Source: Chryseobacterium mucoviscidosis
GTDB lineage: Bacteria; Bacteroidota; Bacteroidia; Flavobacteriales; Weeksellaceae
Assembly: GCF_002177115.1 (NCBI RefSeq)
Contig: NZ_MVAG01000147.1
Span: 1-64,000, forward strand
Direction of reading: 5' to 3'
Length of the DNA stretch: 64,000 nucleotides
Numbering within the stretch: position 1 is the first letter of the stretch; every line of letters begins with the position of its first letter. A program made the translations under genes and the position numbers. The notes beneath the pieces are model-generated. The model had not been told where the DNA came from. It did not search any database and was given only the letters and a program-made list of their open reading frames with translations. Below, one piece after another: positions 53,920 through 62,847 of the stretch.

Positions 53920-54019
53920 GTACGCTTCGGCTCCGCTCAGCGTACTTTAGTGTGACTTTATTTAAACAAATTATTGTAAACCAAACATTCACCATGAGCT
54001 GAGCGGAGTCGAAGCGTAC
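53920..54019. repeat. REPIN-like palindromic unit 2
   Basis: Left arm 53920-53941 (GTACGCTTCGGCTCCGCTCAGC) pairs with 53998-54019 with one mismatch (GTC for GCC). The spacer starts GTACTTTAGTGTGACTTTAT, a diverged copy of that in unit 1, so the whole unit was duplicated, not only the arms. Confidence 0.85.
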
Positions 54020-54101
54020 ACTATCCTCCCCAAAAAATTCGTTTTGGATTTTTTCCTGAAAAATAGTATCTTGTAAATCTCACAAATACAGACAGAATTT
54101 A

Positions 54102-55343
54102 ATGCTAGAAAAGAAAGAACATAATTACGAAAAGGCAGTTTTGGTTGGGGTGGTTACACAGTATCAGGATGAGGATAAACTTCAGGAATATATGGATGAG
54201 CTGGAGTTTTTAGCCTTTACAGCCGGCGCAACGGTAGATAAGCGTTTTACACAGAAACTCACACAGCCCGATTCCAAAACATTTATCGGAAGCGGTAAAG
54301 CTCAGGAAATTAAAGAATACGTAAAAGAAAACAACATAGGAACCGTCATTTTTGACGACGAATTATCTCCTTCACAGCTTAAAAACCTGGAAAGAGAAAT
54401 GGAAGTCAAAATCTTAGACCGAACCAACCTTATCCTTGATATTTTTGCACAGAGAGCAACAACCTCCTATGCAAGAACTCAGGTGGAGTTAGCTCAATAT
54501 CAATATCTTTTACCCCGATTAACGAGAATGTGGACCCACCTTGAACGCCAGAAAGGGGGAATTGGAATGAGAGGTCCCGGAGAAACAGAAATTGAAACCG
54601 ACAGACGTATTATCCGCGATAGAATTTCATTGTTAAAAGATAAGCTGAAAACCATCGACAAACAGATGGCAACCCAGAGAAATAACCGCGGAAAAGTAGT
54701 TCGTGCCGCTTTGGTAGGATACACCAACGTCGGGAAATCTACTTTGATGAACGCTTTGTCTAAATCTGAAGTTTTCGCTGAAAATAAACTGTTTGCGACA
54801 TTGGATACGACAGTAAGAAAAGTAGTGATCGGAAATTTACCATTCCTTTTAACGGATACGGTTGGATTTATCCGAAAATTACCTACCCAATTGGTTGAAT
54901 CGTTTAAATCTACCTTGGATGAGGTTCGTGAAGCGGATCTGCTGATTCACGTAGTGGATATTTCTCATGAAAGTTTCGAAGATCATATTGATTCTGTGAA
55001 TCAGATTTTAATGGAGATCAATGCCCATCAGAAACCGATGATTATGGTTTTCAATAAGATTGATGATTTCAGCTATGAGAAAAAAGACGAGGACGATTTA
55101 ACGCCTTCCACAAAGAAAAATATTTCTCTGGAAGAATGGAAAAAAACATGGATGGCAAAATCCAAATATCCAACGGTTTTCATCTCTGCCATTACGAAAG
55201 AAAATTTCCCGGAAATGAAAAAGCTGATCTATGACGAAGTGATGAAGATCCATATTTCCAGATTCCCATACAACGATTTCCTTTTCGAATATTTCGATAA
55301 TGATGAGGAAGAAAGTGCAGAAAAAGATCATGAAGAGCAATAA
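54102..55343 (+). CDS. hflX: GTPase HflX
   Basis: A 413-residue ribosome-associated GTPase that splits stalled or idle 70S ribosomes. The HflX N-terminal domain includes GSGKAQEIKEYVKENNIGTV and DRTNLILDIFAQRATTSYAR. The HflX signature follows at RQKGGIGMRGPGETEIETDR. The GTPase domain has G1 GYTNVGKST at 206-214, G2 region TLDTTVRK, G3 DTVG and G4 NKID. The C-terminus is acidic. It is preceded by the repeat-rich region and followed after 3 bases by a small membrane protein gene, so it heads a short operon. Confidence 0.95.
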   Translation: MLEKKEHNYEKAVLVGVVTQYQDEDKLQEYMDELEFLAFTAGATVDKRFTQKLTQPDSKTFIGSGKAQEIKEYVKENNIGTVIFDDELSPSQLKNLEREMEVKILDRTNLILDIFAQRATTSYARTQVELAQYQYLLPRLTRMWTHLERQKGGIGMRGPGETEIETDRRIIRDRISLLKDKLKTIDKQMATQRNNRGKVVRAALVGYTNVGKSTLMNALSKSEVFAENKLFATLDTTVRKVVIGNLPFLLTDTVGFIRKLPTQLVESFKSTLDEVREADLLIHVVDISHESFEDHIDSVNQILMEINAHQKPMIMVFNKIDDFSYEKKDEDDLTPSTKKNISLEEWKKTWMAKSKYPTVFISAITKENFPEMKKLIYDEVMKIHISRFPYNDFLFEYFDNDEEESAEKDHEEQ

Positions 55344-55346
55344 TTC

Positions 55347-55733
55347 ATGAACAGGCTGTTTTCCAACAATACATTCTATTACTTTTTTCTGATCGTGGTA
55401 GGAATTAATTTTTTGGGAAGCATCGGAGGAATCAGCAAAGAAACAGATACTCTGATAGTAAAGATTTTAGGAATGATAACAGTCGCAGTTTGCCTGTTGG
55501 CACTGTTATCATTCTTTACAGATCTTAAATTTAATCATCTTTTCTTTAAAATTTATCTCTACGGTAAAGGTTTGCTTTCTCCTTTTTGTTTATTGATTTA
55601 TTTTCTTTACGAAAAAATAACCAATGACCTATATGTTTCCGGAACCTATTTTATGCCCGCTTTGTTCCGGCTGGTTTTAGGATTTTTCATGCTCGTTTTA
55701 TACAACAAATACAAAATAGAAAAGAACCGATGA
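55347..55733 (+). CDS. Small membrane protein of unknown function
   Basis: A 128-residue protein with four hydrophobic segments, roughly at residues 8-26, 36-56, 66-86 and 98-118 (for example FRLVLGFFMLVLYNKYK at the end). No charged motif suggests catalysis. It lies 3 bases after hflX and its stop overlaps the next start (ATGA), so it is translationally coupled to both neighbours. The family is not recognised. Confidence 0.65.
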   Translation: MNRLFSNNTFYYFFLIVVGINFLGSIGGISKETDTLIVKILGMITVAVCLLALLSFFTDLKFNHLFFKIYLYGKGLLSPFCLLIYFLYEKITNDLYVSGTYFMPALFRLVLGFFMLVLYNKYKIEKNR

Positions 55734-56359
55734 AACATTACTTTTTTCTCCTGTTTCTTCTGATTTCGCTTAGTGGTTTTGCTCAGAAATCAAAAATAGA
55801 TTTCAAAGCGATAGAGAAAGACCTTAAAAGCGAAAAGTCTCAATACAACTACAACAAGCTGATTTTTAAATACAAAGCCTATCCGAAATCTTTAGACACG
55901 CTTGAAACGCAGCATCTCTATTATGGAAGAAACTTCAGAGATGATCTCCTTTTTACAACGGATGAAGCGTTTAAAAGTTTAGCCGATGCTTACAAGAATA
56001 ATAATTTTCAGGACTGCATTAAACAGGGAAAAGCTTTGTATGATAAAGATCCTACCAATCTGGATATTCTGCTGATTCTTCTGAAAGCCTATGACAGCAT
56101 TAAAGACGGTGAGAATTTTCTGTATCATCTCAGTCAGTTTCGCGCGTTAACCGACGGAATGAAGTCTTCCGGAGACGGAAAAACAGAAAAAACACCCTAT
56201 CTCGTGAATTCAGTAGGCGACGAATACATTCTGCTGAACATCCTGAATCTTGGAAAAGAATATACAAGAGGATCAAAATCCGCAAAAGACGGAATTCTTG
56301 ATATCTGGGAAAAAGACGGTAATAAAATCTACATCAAAGTATTATATATCGATTATTAA
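55730..56359 (+). CDS. DUF4919-like exported protein
   Basis: A 209-residue exported protein (signal MKHYFFLLFLLISLSGFAQ) with the helical, TPR-like DUF4919 pattern: IFKYKAYPKSLDTLETQHLY, then SLADAYKNNNFQDCIKQGKA and DILLILLKAYDSIKD. It ends with IWEKDGNKIYIKVLYIDY. DUF4919 proteins are frequent in Bacteroidota and uncharacterised. Its start overlaps the stop of the upstream membrane protein gene. Confidence 0.8.
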   Translation: MKHYFFLLFLLISLSGFAQKSKIDFKAIEKDLKSEKSQYNYNKLIFKYKAYPKSLDTLETQHLYYGRNFRDDLLFTTDEAFKSLADAYKNNNFQDCIKQGKALYDKDPTNLDILLILLKAYDSIKDGENFLYHLSQFRALTDGMKSSGDGKTEKTPYLVNSVGDEYILLNILNLGKEYTRGSKSAKDGILDIWEKDGNKIYIKVLYIDY

Positions 56360-56386
56360 TCACAAAAAATTTTAAACACCAAATTA

Positions 56387-57673
56387 GTGGAATTATACTA
56401 TTCATTTTCAGCCTTAATTGTTTTAGCATCCATATTTTCATACCTTAATTACAGATTTCTGAAGCTTCCGAGTACCATCGGAATTATGGTGATCGCCATT
56501 GTGGTTTCCATATTTTTAGTTTCCTTCGGAGAAACGGTTTTGCCGAGAACTTTCGGGCATCTTCACAATTTAATGACGGGGATCGACTTTACAGAAGTTC
56601 TGATGGGAGCCATGCTAAATTTTCTTCTGTTTGCGGGAGGAATTCACATTAATATCGACGATCTCAAAGAGCAGTTTGTTCCTGTCGTTATTTTTTCAAC
56701 GGCAGGAGTCGTGATTTCTACTTTTGTGGTGGGTTTCGGCATGTATTATCTGTTGCCGCTTGTCGGCATTTCGCTGCCTTTTATCTACTGTCTGCTTTTT
56801 GGCGCACTAATCTCTCCTACTGATCCGGTTGCCGTTCTCAGTATCTTAAAACAGGCAAATGTTTCAAAATCTCTGGAAACCAAAGTTGCGGGAGAATCAC
56901 TTTTTAATGACGGGATGGCGGTTGTGGTTTTCACGGTTGTTCTTCAGCTTGCGATCGGAAACGAAGTAACGCTGAATATGGAAAGCATAGGTTTATTATT
57001 GCTGAAAGAAGCAGGTGGCGGACTTTTACTCGGGGTTGTTCTGGGATGGATTACTTCCCGACTGATGCGTGAAGTGGACGATTATATTATTTCCGTACTA
57101 GTAACGCTTTCTGTAGTAATGGGAGGTTATCTTATTGCGAGACAGATGCATATTTCGGGACCTTTAACCATGGTTGCCGCCGGATTGTTTATGGGTAATT
57201 TTAATGTAAGATTCAAAATGAAATCTGTGACACAGGATTATCTGATCAAATTCTGGGAACTTATCGACGAAATCCTGAATGCAGTTCTATTCCTTTTTAT
57301 TGGCTTTGAATTATTGATGATCAAAGACTTAAGCCATTATATGATTCCGGGATTATTGGCAATTGCGGTGGTTTTACTGGCAAGATTTATTTCAATTTGG
57401 GGACCTACTAAGTTCATGTCTTTCAGAACAAGATTCAGTCCGCAAACAGTAAAAGTTTTGGTTTGGGGAGGAATCCGCGGCGGAGTTTCAATTGCTCTGG
57501 CTCTTTCTATTCCGAAAAATGAAAACAGCACGATTGTTTTAAGTATTACTTATTGTGTGGTTGTGTTTTCAATTATTGTTCAAGGACTTACGATTGCCAA
57601 AGTTGCCAATCCAAAGAAGATAGCAAAAGAAGAAGAGGAACAGGAAGGTGTTGCTTTACATAATGTTGACTAA
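56387..57673 (+). CDS. Cation:proton antiporter (CPA1 family)
   Basis: A 428-residue NhaP/CPA1-type antiporter with about twelve membrane segments. Key family elements are FGALISPTDPVAVLSILKQA with the conserved Thr-Asp-Pro, AGESLFNDGMAVVVFTVVL with the ion-binding Asn-Asp and VLVWGGIRGGVSIALALSIP with the conserved Arg. It exchanges Na+ or K+ for H+ across the inner membrane. The start codon is GTG (VELYYSF). A further ATG does not appear until after the first membrane segment, so GTG is kept. A short acidic tail follows. Confidence 0.93.
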   Translation: MELYYSFSALIVLASIFSYLNYRFLKLPSTIGIMVIAIVVSIFLVSFGETVLPRTFGHLHNLMTGIDFTEVLMGAMLNFLLFAGGIHINIDDLKEQFVPVVIFSTAGVVISTFVVGFGMYYLLPLVGISLPFIYCLLFGALISPTDPVAVLSILKQANVSKSLETKVAGESLFNDGMAVVVFTVVLQLAIGNEVTLNMESIGLLLLKEAGGGLLLGVVLGWITSRLMREVDDYIISVLVTLSVVMGGYLIARQMHISGPLTMVAAGLFMGNFNVRFKMKSVTQDYLIKFWELIDEILNAVLFLFIGFELLMIKDLSHYMIPGLLAIAVVLLARFISIWGPTKFMSFRTRFSPQTVKVLVWGGIRGGVSIALALSIPKNENSTIVLSITYCVVVFSIIVQGLTIAKVANPKKIAKEEEEQEGVALHNVD

Positions 57674-57688
57674 ATTGCTAATTATCAA

Positions 57689-58408
57689 ATGAATGACATT
57701 TTAAAAGAAATAAAAGAAGCTTTAAATGAGCTTTCAATTCCGGAAAAAGCAGATTCTTCTGCTAAATTTTTCAAAACCGGAAAAGGAGAATATGGAGAAA
57801 GCGATTTGTTTTTAGGAGTAAAAGTTCCGGATCAGCGTTCTGTTGCAAAAGAATTCTATGCCAGAATTTCGATGGAGGAACTCAGCAAATTACTGTCTTC
57901 CCAATATCATGAACACAGATTGACAGCTTTATTCATGTTAATTTCTAAATTTGAAAAAACAAAAGATAAAGCGGTAAAAGATGACATTGTTGAGTTTTAT
58001 CTGAATCATTTACAGCACATTAACAACTGGGATCTGGTAGATTCAAGCTGTTATAAAATTCTGGGGCGCTATGCTTTTGAAAATCAGAAAGATGAATTAC
58101 TGAGAACGCTTTCGGATTCTGAAGAAATGTGGCATAAAAGAATTGCTGTTGTGGGAACGATGCATTATGTAAAAAAGGGATCATTTGACCTTACCAAAGA
58201 ATTCGTTACTAAAAATCTGAAACACACCCATGATCTGATGCACAAAGCCAACGGCTGGCTGCTCCGCGAAATGGGAGAAAAAAACGAAATGGAGTTAATT
58301 AATTTCCTGAATAAACATTATAAAGAAATGCCAAGAACAAGCCTTCGGTACGCTATTGAAAAACTGGATGAGGCTCTGAGGCAGGATTATCTGAAAGGCA
58401 GAATTTAA
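57689..58408 (+). CDS. DNA alkylation repair protein (AlkD-like)
   Basis: A 239-residue HEAT-repeat DNA glycosylase of the AlkD/AlkC superfamily, which removes N3- and N7-alkylated purines without flipping the base. Family patterns are FFKTGKGEYGESDLFLGVKV, PDQRSVAKEFY, HLQHINNWDLVDSS with the catalytic-site Trp and Asp, and RIAVVGTMHYVKKG. It starts 15 bases after the antiporter and is probably on the same transcript. Confidence 0.9.
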   Translation: MNDILKEIKEALNELSIPEKADSSAKFFKTGKGEYGESDLFLGVKVPDQRSVAKEFYARISMEELSKLLSSQYHEHRLTALFMLISKFEKTKDKAVKDDIVEFYLNHLQHINNWDLVDSSCYKILGRYAFENQKDELLRTLSDSEEMWHKRIAVVGTMHYVKKGSFDLTKEFVTKNLKHTHDLMHKANGWLLREMGEKNEMELINFLNKHYKEMPRTSLRYAIEKLDEALRQDYLKGRI

Positions 58409-58464
58409 ATATCTGATCTGCCTAAAATTTTACTTAAATTTGAAAATTATTTAAAAACTCAAAT

Positions 58465-59133
58465 ATGAAAAACATTATGAAACAGTTGCTCTTACTATTG
58501 CCACTGTTGCTTCTTACAAGCTGTTTTGATATTTTAGACAAAATCAACGTAAAAGCAGACGGCAGCGGAGAATATTCGCTTATTCTGAACGCCAGTAAAA
58601 GCAAGACACGATTGGCTTCCATCTCGAAAATGGAAACAATTAACGGTAAAAAAGTTCCGAAAAGACCTGAAATTGAAGCTAAAATTAATGAAGCAGCAAG
58701 AATTTTCAAAGTAACTCCCGGAATTTCGAATGTGAAGACTTCCATGGATTTTGATAACTACATCATTAAACTAAGCTGTAATTTCAAAAAAATCGAAAAC
58801 ATCAATGCCGGACTCCAACAACTGAAAGCAAAAAACATCGTAGGAAAAATGGTTCCGGTACAGCTTTACAGTCAGAGCCCGGAGAAAAAAACATTCACCA
58901 GAAATAAAGTGAACAGTTTTAAAAATGATTACGACAAGATGAGCAAAGCAGATAAGGAAGTCTTTAACGATGCGAAATACACTTCCGTAATGCAGTTTGA
59001 AAATACCATAAAAACTCAGACCAATAATGCTTACCTGCTTTCTCCGAACAAAAAAGCAGTAAAACTGGAAGCCTATGTTCTGGATTTTATCCTTCAGAAA
59101 AAACAATTACAAAATACCATTCTCTTTCAATAA
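58465..59133 (+). CDS. Lipoprotein of unknown function
   Basis: A 222-residue lipoprotein (MKNIMKQLLLLLPLLLLTSC, Cys20). The mature part starts FDILDKINVKADGSGEYSLI and ends YVLDFILQKKQLQNTILFQ. Start could also be the second Met at 58477. No motif is recognised. It lies 15 bases before the 683-residue protein gene, and these two plus the next gene form an operon of secreted unknowns. The short repeated pattern GSGEYSLILNASKSKTR resembles lipoproteins with an NTF2- or LppM-like beta fold, which is only a guess. Confidence 0.65.
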   Translation: MKNIMKQLLLLLPLLLLTSCFDILDKINVKADGSGEYSLILNASKSKTRLASISKMETINGKKVPKRPEIEAKINEAARIFKVTPGISNVKTSMDFDNYIIKLSCNFKKIENINAGLQQLKAKNIVGKMVPVQLYSQSPEKKTFTRNKVNSFKNDYDKMSKADKEVFNDAKYTSVMQFENTIKTQTNNAYLLSPNKKAVKLEAYVLDFILQKKQLQNTILFQ

Positions 59134-59148
59134 TTTCTATCGACAACC

Positions 59149-61200
59149 ATGAAATCTATTTTACAAAAAACACAAATTTTACTTTTACTTTTTGCTTTTA
59201 GCTTCGTCTTTTCGCAACAGAAAATGAAGCTTCCGAAAGACGTTCTTTTTTACATGGAAATCAACGGAAAGCAGCTTAACCAGAAAATCAACTGGCAGAA
59301 ACTGAATCCTTTCCTGCTTGAAGTAGCCAAAGAAGACAAAGAAAAACAGGCTTCGTGGAACGATTATTCCAAAACGGGGATAAAATACGATGCGACGCAA
59401 TATCATTACGCCAATTTCAACGATTCCGTAAAAACGTATACCGCTCATTTTCTGCTGGATAACAAAGAAAAGTTTCAGGAATTCATTAATTCATCCAAAA
59501 AAAAAGGACTGGAAATTTCGAAACGAAAAAATTACTCGTACGTTAATCTAAATGATGAAATGTTCGTTGCATGGAATGATAAGCAGGCGGTTTTGAAGCT
59601 CATCGGTTATGACAAACCCTCTGCTGAATGGAATGATGAAATGACAGCAGACAGTGCTGCTGTAACAATTGACAGTGCAGCAGCGGCTGTTATGGACAGC
59701 GCAGCCGTTGCGGTTGACAGCACATATGCAGAAAAAGCATTCGATTACAAAGAAGAGATTAAATATCTGAAAGATGATATTCAGTATCTAAAGGAAGACA
59801 TTAAAGAATATCAGGCTGAAATTGCCAAGAAAGAAAAAGACATTAAATATCTGGAAAAGCATCACAAATATCCGGAAGAAGAAAAGGATTCCAGCGACAA
59901 AAATTATTCTGAAAAGGAAAGCGAATACACGCTTCCGCATATGGAGGAAGAAATGGATGAGGAGACGGAAGAAGACAGCATTTACCAGAAACAGATGGAT
60001 TCTCTGAAGATCGAAAAATTCAAAATCACCAAAAAACTGGCGGAAAAGGATTTTGATGATTATTTTAATTCTACGCTGGAACTTGATGTTTCGAAAGACA
60101 TCTTATCTTTCCGGGACGGTACTTCTGATGTTTTTGTGTATACGGATTACGGAAGAATTGTAAACAACGGAGCATACGGTAAAATTATGAGCCACTACCC
60201 TTTCGGAAATCTTATGGGGAAAGCATACAATTCCAATTCTTCTTATAATCTGTATTTTGATAACGATAAAGTAAGAATGGTGAACAGTTATCAGCATAAA
60301 AATGAAGCGGTTCAGAAGAGCCTCAATTCTGTTTACAAAGGGAAAAAGAATAAAAAACTGACGGCTCTCATCAACGATAGAAGCATCGGATATTACGCTA
60401 TTAATGTAGACGGAAATAAATATTTTGATGTGATGTACAGCCTGTTGAAAGATTCCGGAGAAGGCGACTATCAGAAAGAAATGGAACTTGTAATGGAAAC
60501 CATGAAGATTGTACTGGATGAAAAGGCCATTACCAAGATCGCACCCGGAAACGGAATTTTCGTCCTTAACGAACTGAAATCCAAAACCGTAGAATACACC
60601 GATTATGAATACGATGATGATTATAATGAAAAGGAAGTGAAGAAAACCAAGGAAATCGCTGTTCCGAATTTCACGTTTGCTTTTGCTACGGAAAATGAAG
60701 GGTACTGGAACCGTATTTTCGATATGATGACCACAAATAAAGTGACGGCTAAAAAATTCTCTAAAAACGGAGATTTCTATGCGTTCAGTGAAGGAAAAAA
60801 TGACGGATATTTCGACAAGTTATTCTTTACGGTAAAAGACGGAATTGTCTACATAACGACCTCAACAGAGAATATTTCATCTAAAAACCAGTCGGAAATC
60901 TCTGAAAAATGGGCAAAAGATTCGGCGAAATATCCTTTGTCGGGAAGGTTTGACATCCAGAAACTAATGGTTGGACTTGAGAAAGAGTTTAAAACTCCGT
61001 CAGAAAGAAAAACGCTGGATCTTCTGAAGAAAAATATGGGCGAAGTGTATTTTAAAACAGAAGCCAAAGGAGAAAAAATAGAAACAGAAGTTAATTACAA
61101 TATTAAAAATGCTTCGGAAAACAGTTTAATGTATTTCTTCGATGTTTTTGATGAAGTATATAAAATGAAAGAATCCGATAAAAAGCCGGCTATTTTATAA
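59149..61200 (+). CDS. Exported protein with coiled coil, unknown function (DUF4836-like?)
   Basis: A 683-residue exported protein (signal ends FSFVFSQ). It starts KLPKDVLFYMEINGKQLNQK, which recalls the DUF4836 pattern of Bacteroidota lipoproteins but without certainty. Between residues 160 and 290 lies a low-complexity insert. It has repeated D-S-A-A units (DSAAVTIDSAAAAVMDSAAV), then a highly charged coiled coil (EIKYLKDDIQYLKEDIKEYQ), then an acidic stretch. The C-terminal half is beta-rich. The stop overlaps the next start (TAATG), so they are translationally coupled. Confidence 0.7.
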   Translation: MKSILQKTQILLLLFAFSFVFSQQKMKLPKDVLFYMEINGKQLNQKINWQKLNPFLLEVAKEDKEKQASWNDYSKTGIKYDATQYHYANFNDSVKTYTAHFLLDNKEKFQEFINSSKKKGLEISKRKNYSYVNLNDEMFVAWNDKQAVLKLIGYDKPSAEWNDEMTADSAAVTIDSAAAAVMDSAAVAVDSTYAEKAFDYKEEIKYLKDDIQYLKEDIKEYQAEIAKKEKDIKYLEKHHKYPEEEKDSSDKNYSEKESEYTLPHMEEEMDEETEEDSIYQKQMDSLKIEKFKITKKLAEKDFDDYFNSTLELDVSKDILSFRDGTSDVFVYTDYGRIVNNGAYGKIMSHYPFGNLMGKAYNSNSSYNLYFDNDKVRMVNSYQHKNEAVQKSLNSVYKGKKNKKLTALINDRSIGYYAINVDGNKYFDVMYSLLKDSGEGDYQKEMELVMETMKIVLDEKAITKIAPGNGIFVLNELKSKTVEYTDYEYDDDYNEKEVKKTKEIAVPNFTFAFATENEGYWNRIFDMMTTNKVTAKKFSKNGDFYAFSEGKNDGYFDKLFFTVKDGIVYITTSTENISSKNQSEISEKWAKDSAKYPLSGRFDIQKLMVGLEKEFKTPSERKTLDLLKKNMGEVYFKTEAKGEKIETEVNYNIKNASENSLMYFFDVFDEVYKMKESDKKPAIL

Positions 61201-62429
61201 TGAAAAAGAAACTTTTTGCCTTCGTTATTTTACTTTTTGCGGGGATGATGTATTTCGTTTTTTACCATAAACAAAATACGAAGATTTTTTCTCCGCAGGA
61301 AGCAGATGCGATCATTCTGATTGATACAAAAAAGCTGACAAGAGAATATGTTTACAGTCTTGCAGTGCATCCTTCTTTATGGTTTGGAAGCAAAGAGAAA
61401 AATACAATATCTTTTAGAAAATCGGGAGTGAAAATTCCCGATTTTTTGCAGGTTTTCCATCTGAAAAACACAAAAGTTTCGAACTGGTACAGTGTTTTTG
61501 AACTGGAAGACAGGAAGACATTTTTATCGTTTCTGAAACAGCAGAAGTTTACGGATCTGGGAAATCAGATGTTCAGGAAAGATCAGGTTTATATTAAAAT
61601 TTTTGGAGGAAACCTTATTGTTGGAAGTTCCAGTGATGATTTTGAACGAATTAACAATCAGTTATTTCACAGTTCTCAGGCAAATATTTTTGACGCAGAC
61701 ACGCTCGTTACCAATGGATTAGGAAGCATTATTCTGAACACAAAAAAGGGCAGCCATAATCTTTCTGTCGAATTAAGACATGATGAAATTGAAATCAGAA
61801 ATCAGTCTGATTCTTACGATCCCTCTCCTGCTATTTCAAAACTATTGAAGACCGATTCTTTTTTAGAGACAGAAATGAATGCTAAAAATATTAAAAGTTT
61901 TAGCTCTATTTTTGATGAAACTTTTGCAGATTCTTCATCCATTAATCAGATGAAAGCTTCAGTACATCTGGAAGAGGTAAATGACACGATCATTACTTAC
62001 AGCTACGATGACAATTTTAATGAAATTGAAAAGAAAACGTTCCAGAAGATCATTCAACCGAATTATATCATTGATTTCCAAAGCTTAAACCCTGAAAAAA
62101 CAGTGCTATATTTTCAGAATAAAAAATGGACCAATGCACAGAAGCAGTTCACGGCAATTCCATTTCAGCCTAACCTCATCACTCAGCAAAGCAAAGGTTT
62201 TGAGATAAAATCTACAAGAAAACCAATTCAGCAGTCTTTCAATCTGAATGAAAATTATATTTTTGTAAAAAATAATCCGTTATTGCTGTCTTTTTTAAAA
62301 ACATTATCACCTAAAGAAAAGAAAATGATTTCCGATGTTGATTATATTTTTTATGGAAACAGAGATCAGGATTATTGTCTGAAAGTACAGTTTAAAAAAG
62401 ATAACCTTCCTTTGATTTTAAGGTGGTAA
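61200..62429 (+). CDS. Membrane-anchored or exported protein of unknown function
   Basis: A 409-residue protein with an N-terminal hydrophobic anchor (KKLFAFVILLFAGMMYFVFY) and a large extracytoplasmic part. It shares with the upstream 683-residue protein an overall pattern: an N-terminal 'dtkkLTREYVYSLAVHPSLW'-type segment and a beta-rich body. I think the two are distantly related, but alignment is needed. It overlaps the upstream stop by one base. No catalytic motif is visible. Confidence 0.65.
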   Translation: MKKKLFAFVILLFAGMMYFVFYHKQNTKIFSPQEADAIILIDTKKLTREYVYSLAVHPSLWFGSKEKNTISFRKSGVKIPDFLQVFHLKNTKVSNWYSVFELEDRKTFLSFLKQQKFTDLGNQMFRKDQVYIKIFGGNLIVGSSSDDFERINNQLFHSSQANIFDADTLVTNGLGSIILNTKKGSHNLSVELRHDEIEIRNQSDSYDPSPAISKLLKTDSFLETEMNAKNIKSFSSIFDETFADSSSINQMKASVHLEEVNDTIITYSYDDNFNEIEKKTFQKIIQPNYIIDFQSLNPEKTVLYFQNKKWTNAQKQFTAIPFQPNLITQQSKGFEIKSTRKPIQQSFNLNENYIFVKNNPLLLSFLKTLSPKEKKMISDVDYIFYGNRDQDYCLKVQFKKDNLPLILRW

Positions 62430-62443
62430 AAAAATAAAAATCA

Positions 62444-62782
62444 ATGGATGCTTCGCATATTACCTTACTAAAAACCGTTACTCATTATTTCCTGCATTTT
62501 GTTTTTCCCGTGTTTATTGCTTTAACCTTTTACAGGAAGAACTGGAAAAAAGTGTATCTTATTTTGCTGGCAACCATGCTTGTAGATGTGGATCATCTTT
62601 TTGCCAATCCTATATTTGATCCAGACCGCGGAAGCATCGGTTTTCATTTTTTGCATACTTATTATGCGATTGCGGTGTATTTTTTGATGCTTTTTTTTAA
62701 AGGAAATATCAGAATTGCAGCCATCGGATTACTGCTTCATATGTTGACGGATTTTCAGGATTTTTATTTCTGGAACCATTAA
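62444..62782 (+). CDS. DUF6122-like small membrane protein
   Basis: A 112-residue membrane protein. About three hydrophobic helices are seen: VTHYFLHFVFPVFIALTFY, KVYLILLATMLVDVDHLFAN and YYAIAVYFLMLFFKGN, plus a last one with LLHMLTDFQDFYFW. The His/Asp pattern DVDHLF and HMLTDF resembles YdjM-type membrane metal-dependent hydrolases and the DUF6122 family. It lies 14 bases after the previous gene. Confidence 0.75.
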   Translation: MDASHITLLKTVTHYFLHFVFPVFIALTFYRKNWKKVYLILLATMLVDVDHLFANPIFDPDRGSIGFHFLHTYYAIAVYFLMLFFKGNIRIAAIGLLLHMLTDFQDFYFWNH

Positions 62783-62847
62783 AATACCATTAATATTTTC
62801 TTTTGATATTTCAAAAGTCATCGATTTTTTGTATTTTAGGAACAGTT

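Larger units (their letters stand above)
53379..54101. other. Repeat-rich intergenic region between the META lipoprotein and hflX
   Basis: 723 bases without a supported gene. In order it holds the 10-bp tandem repeat (53521-53560), a GGATC/TTCGG-rich stretch with a hairpin (53604-53631, CTTCGGAAAAAT with ATTTTTTCCGAAG), two REPIN-like palindromic units (53696-53791 and 53920-54019) and the hflX leader. Short plus-strand frames across 53538-53753 overlap these repeats and look like shadows. Confidence 0.7.
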
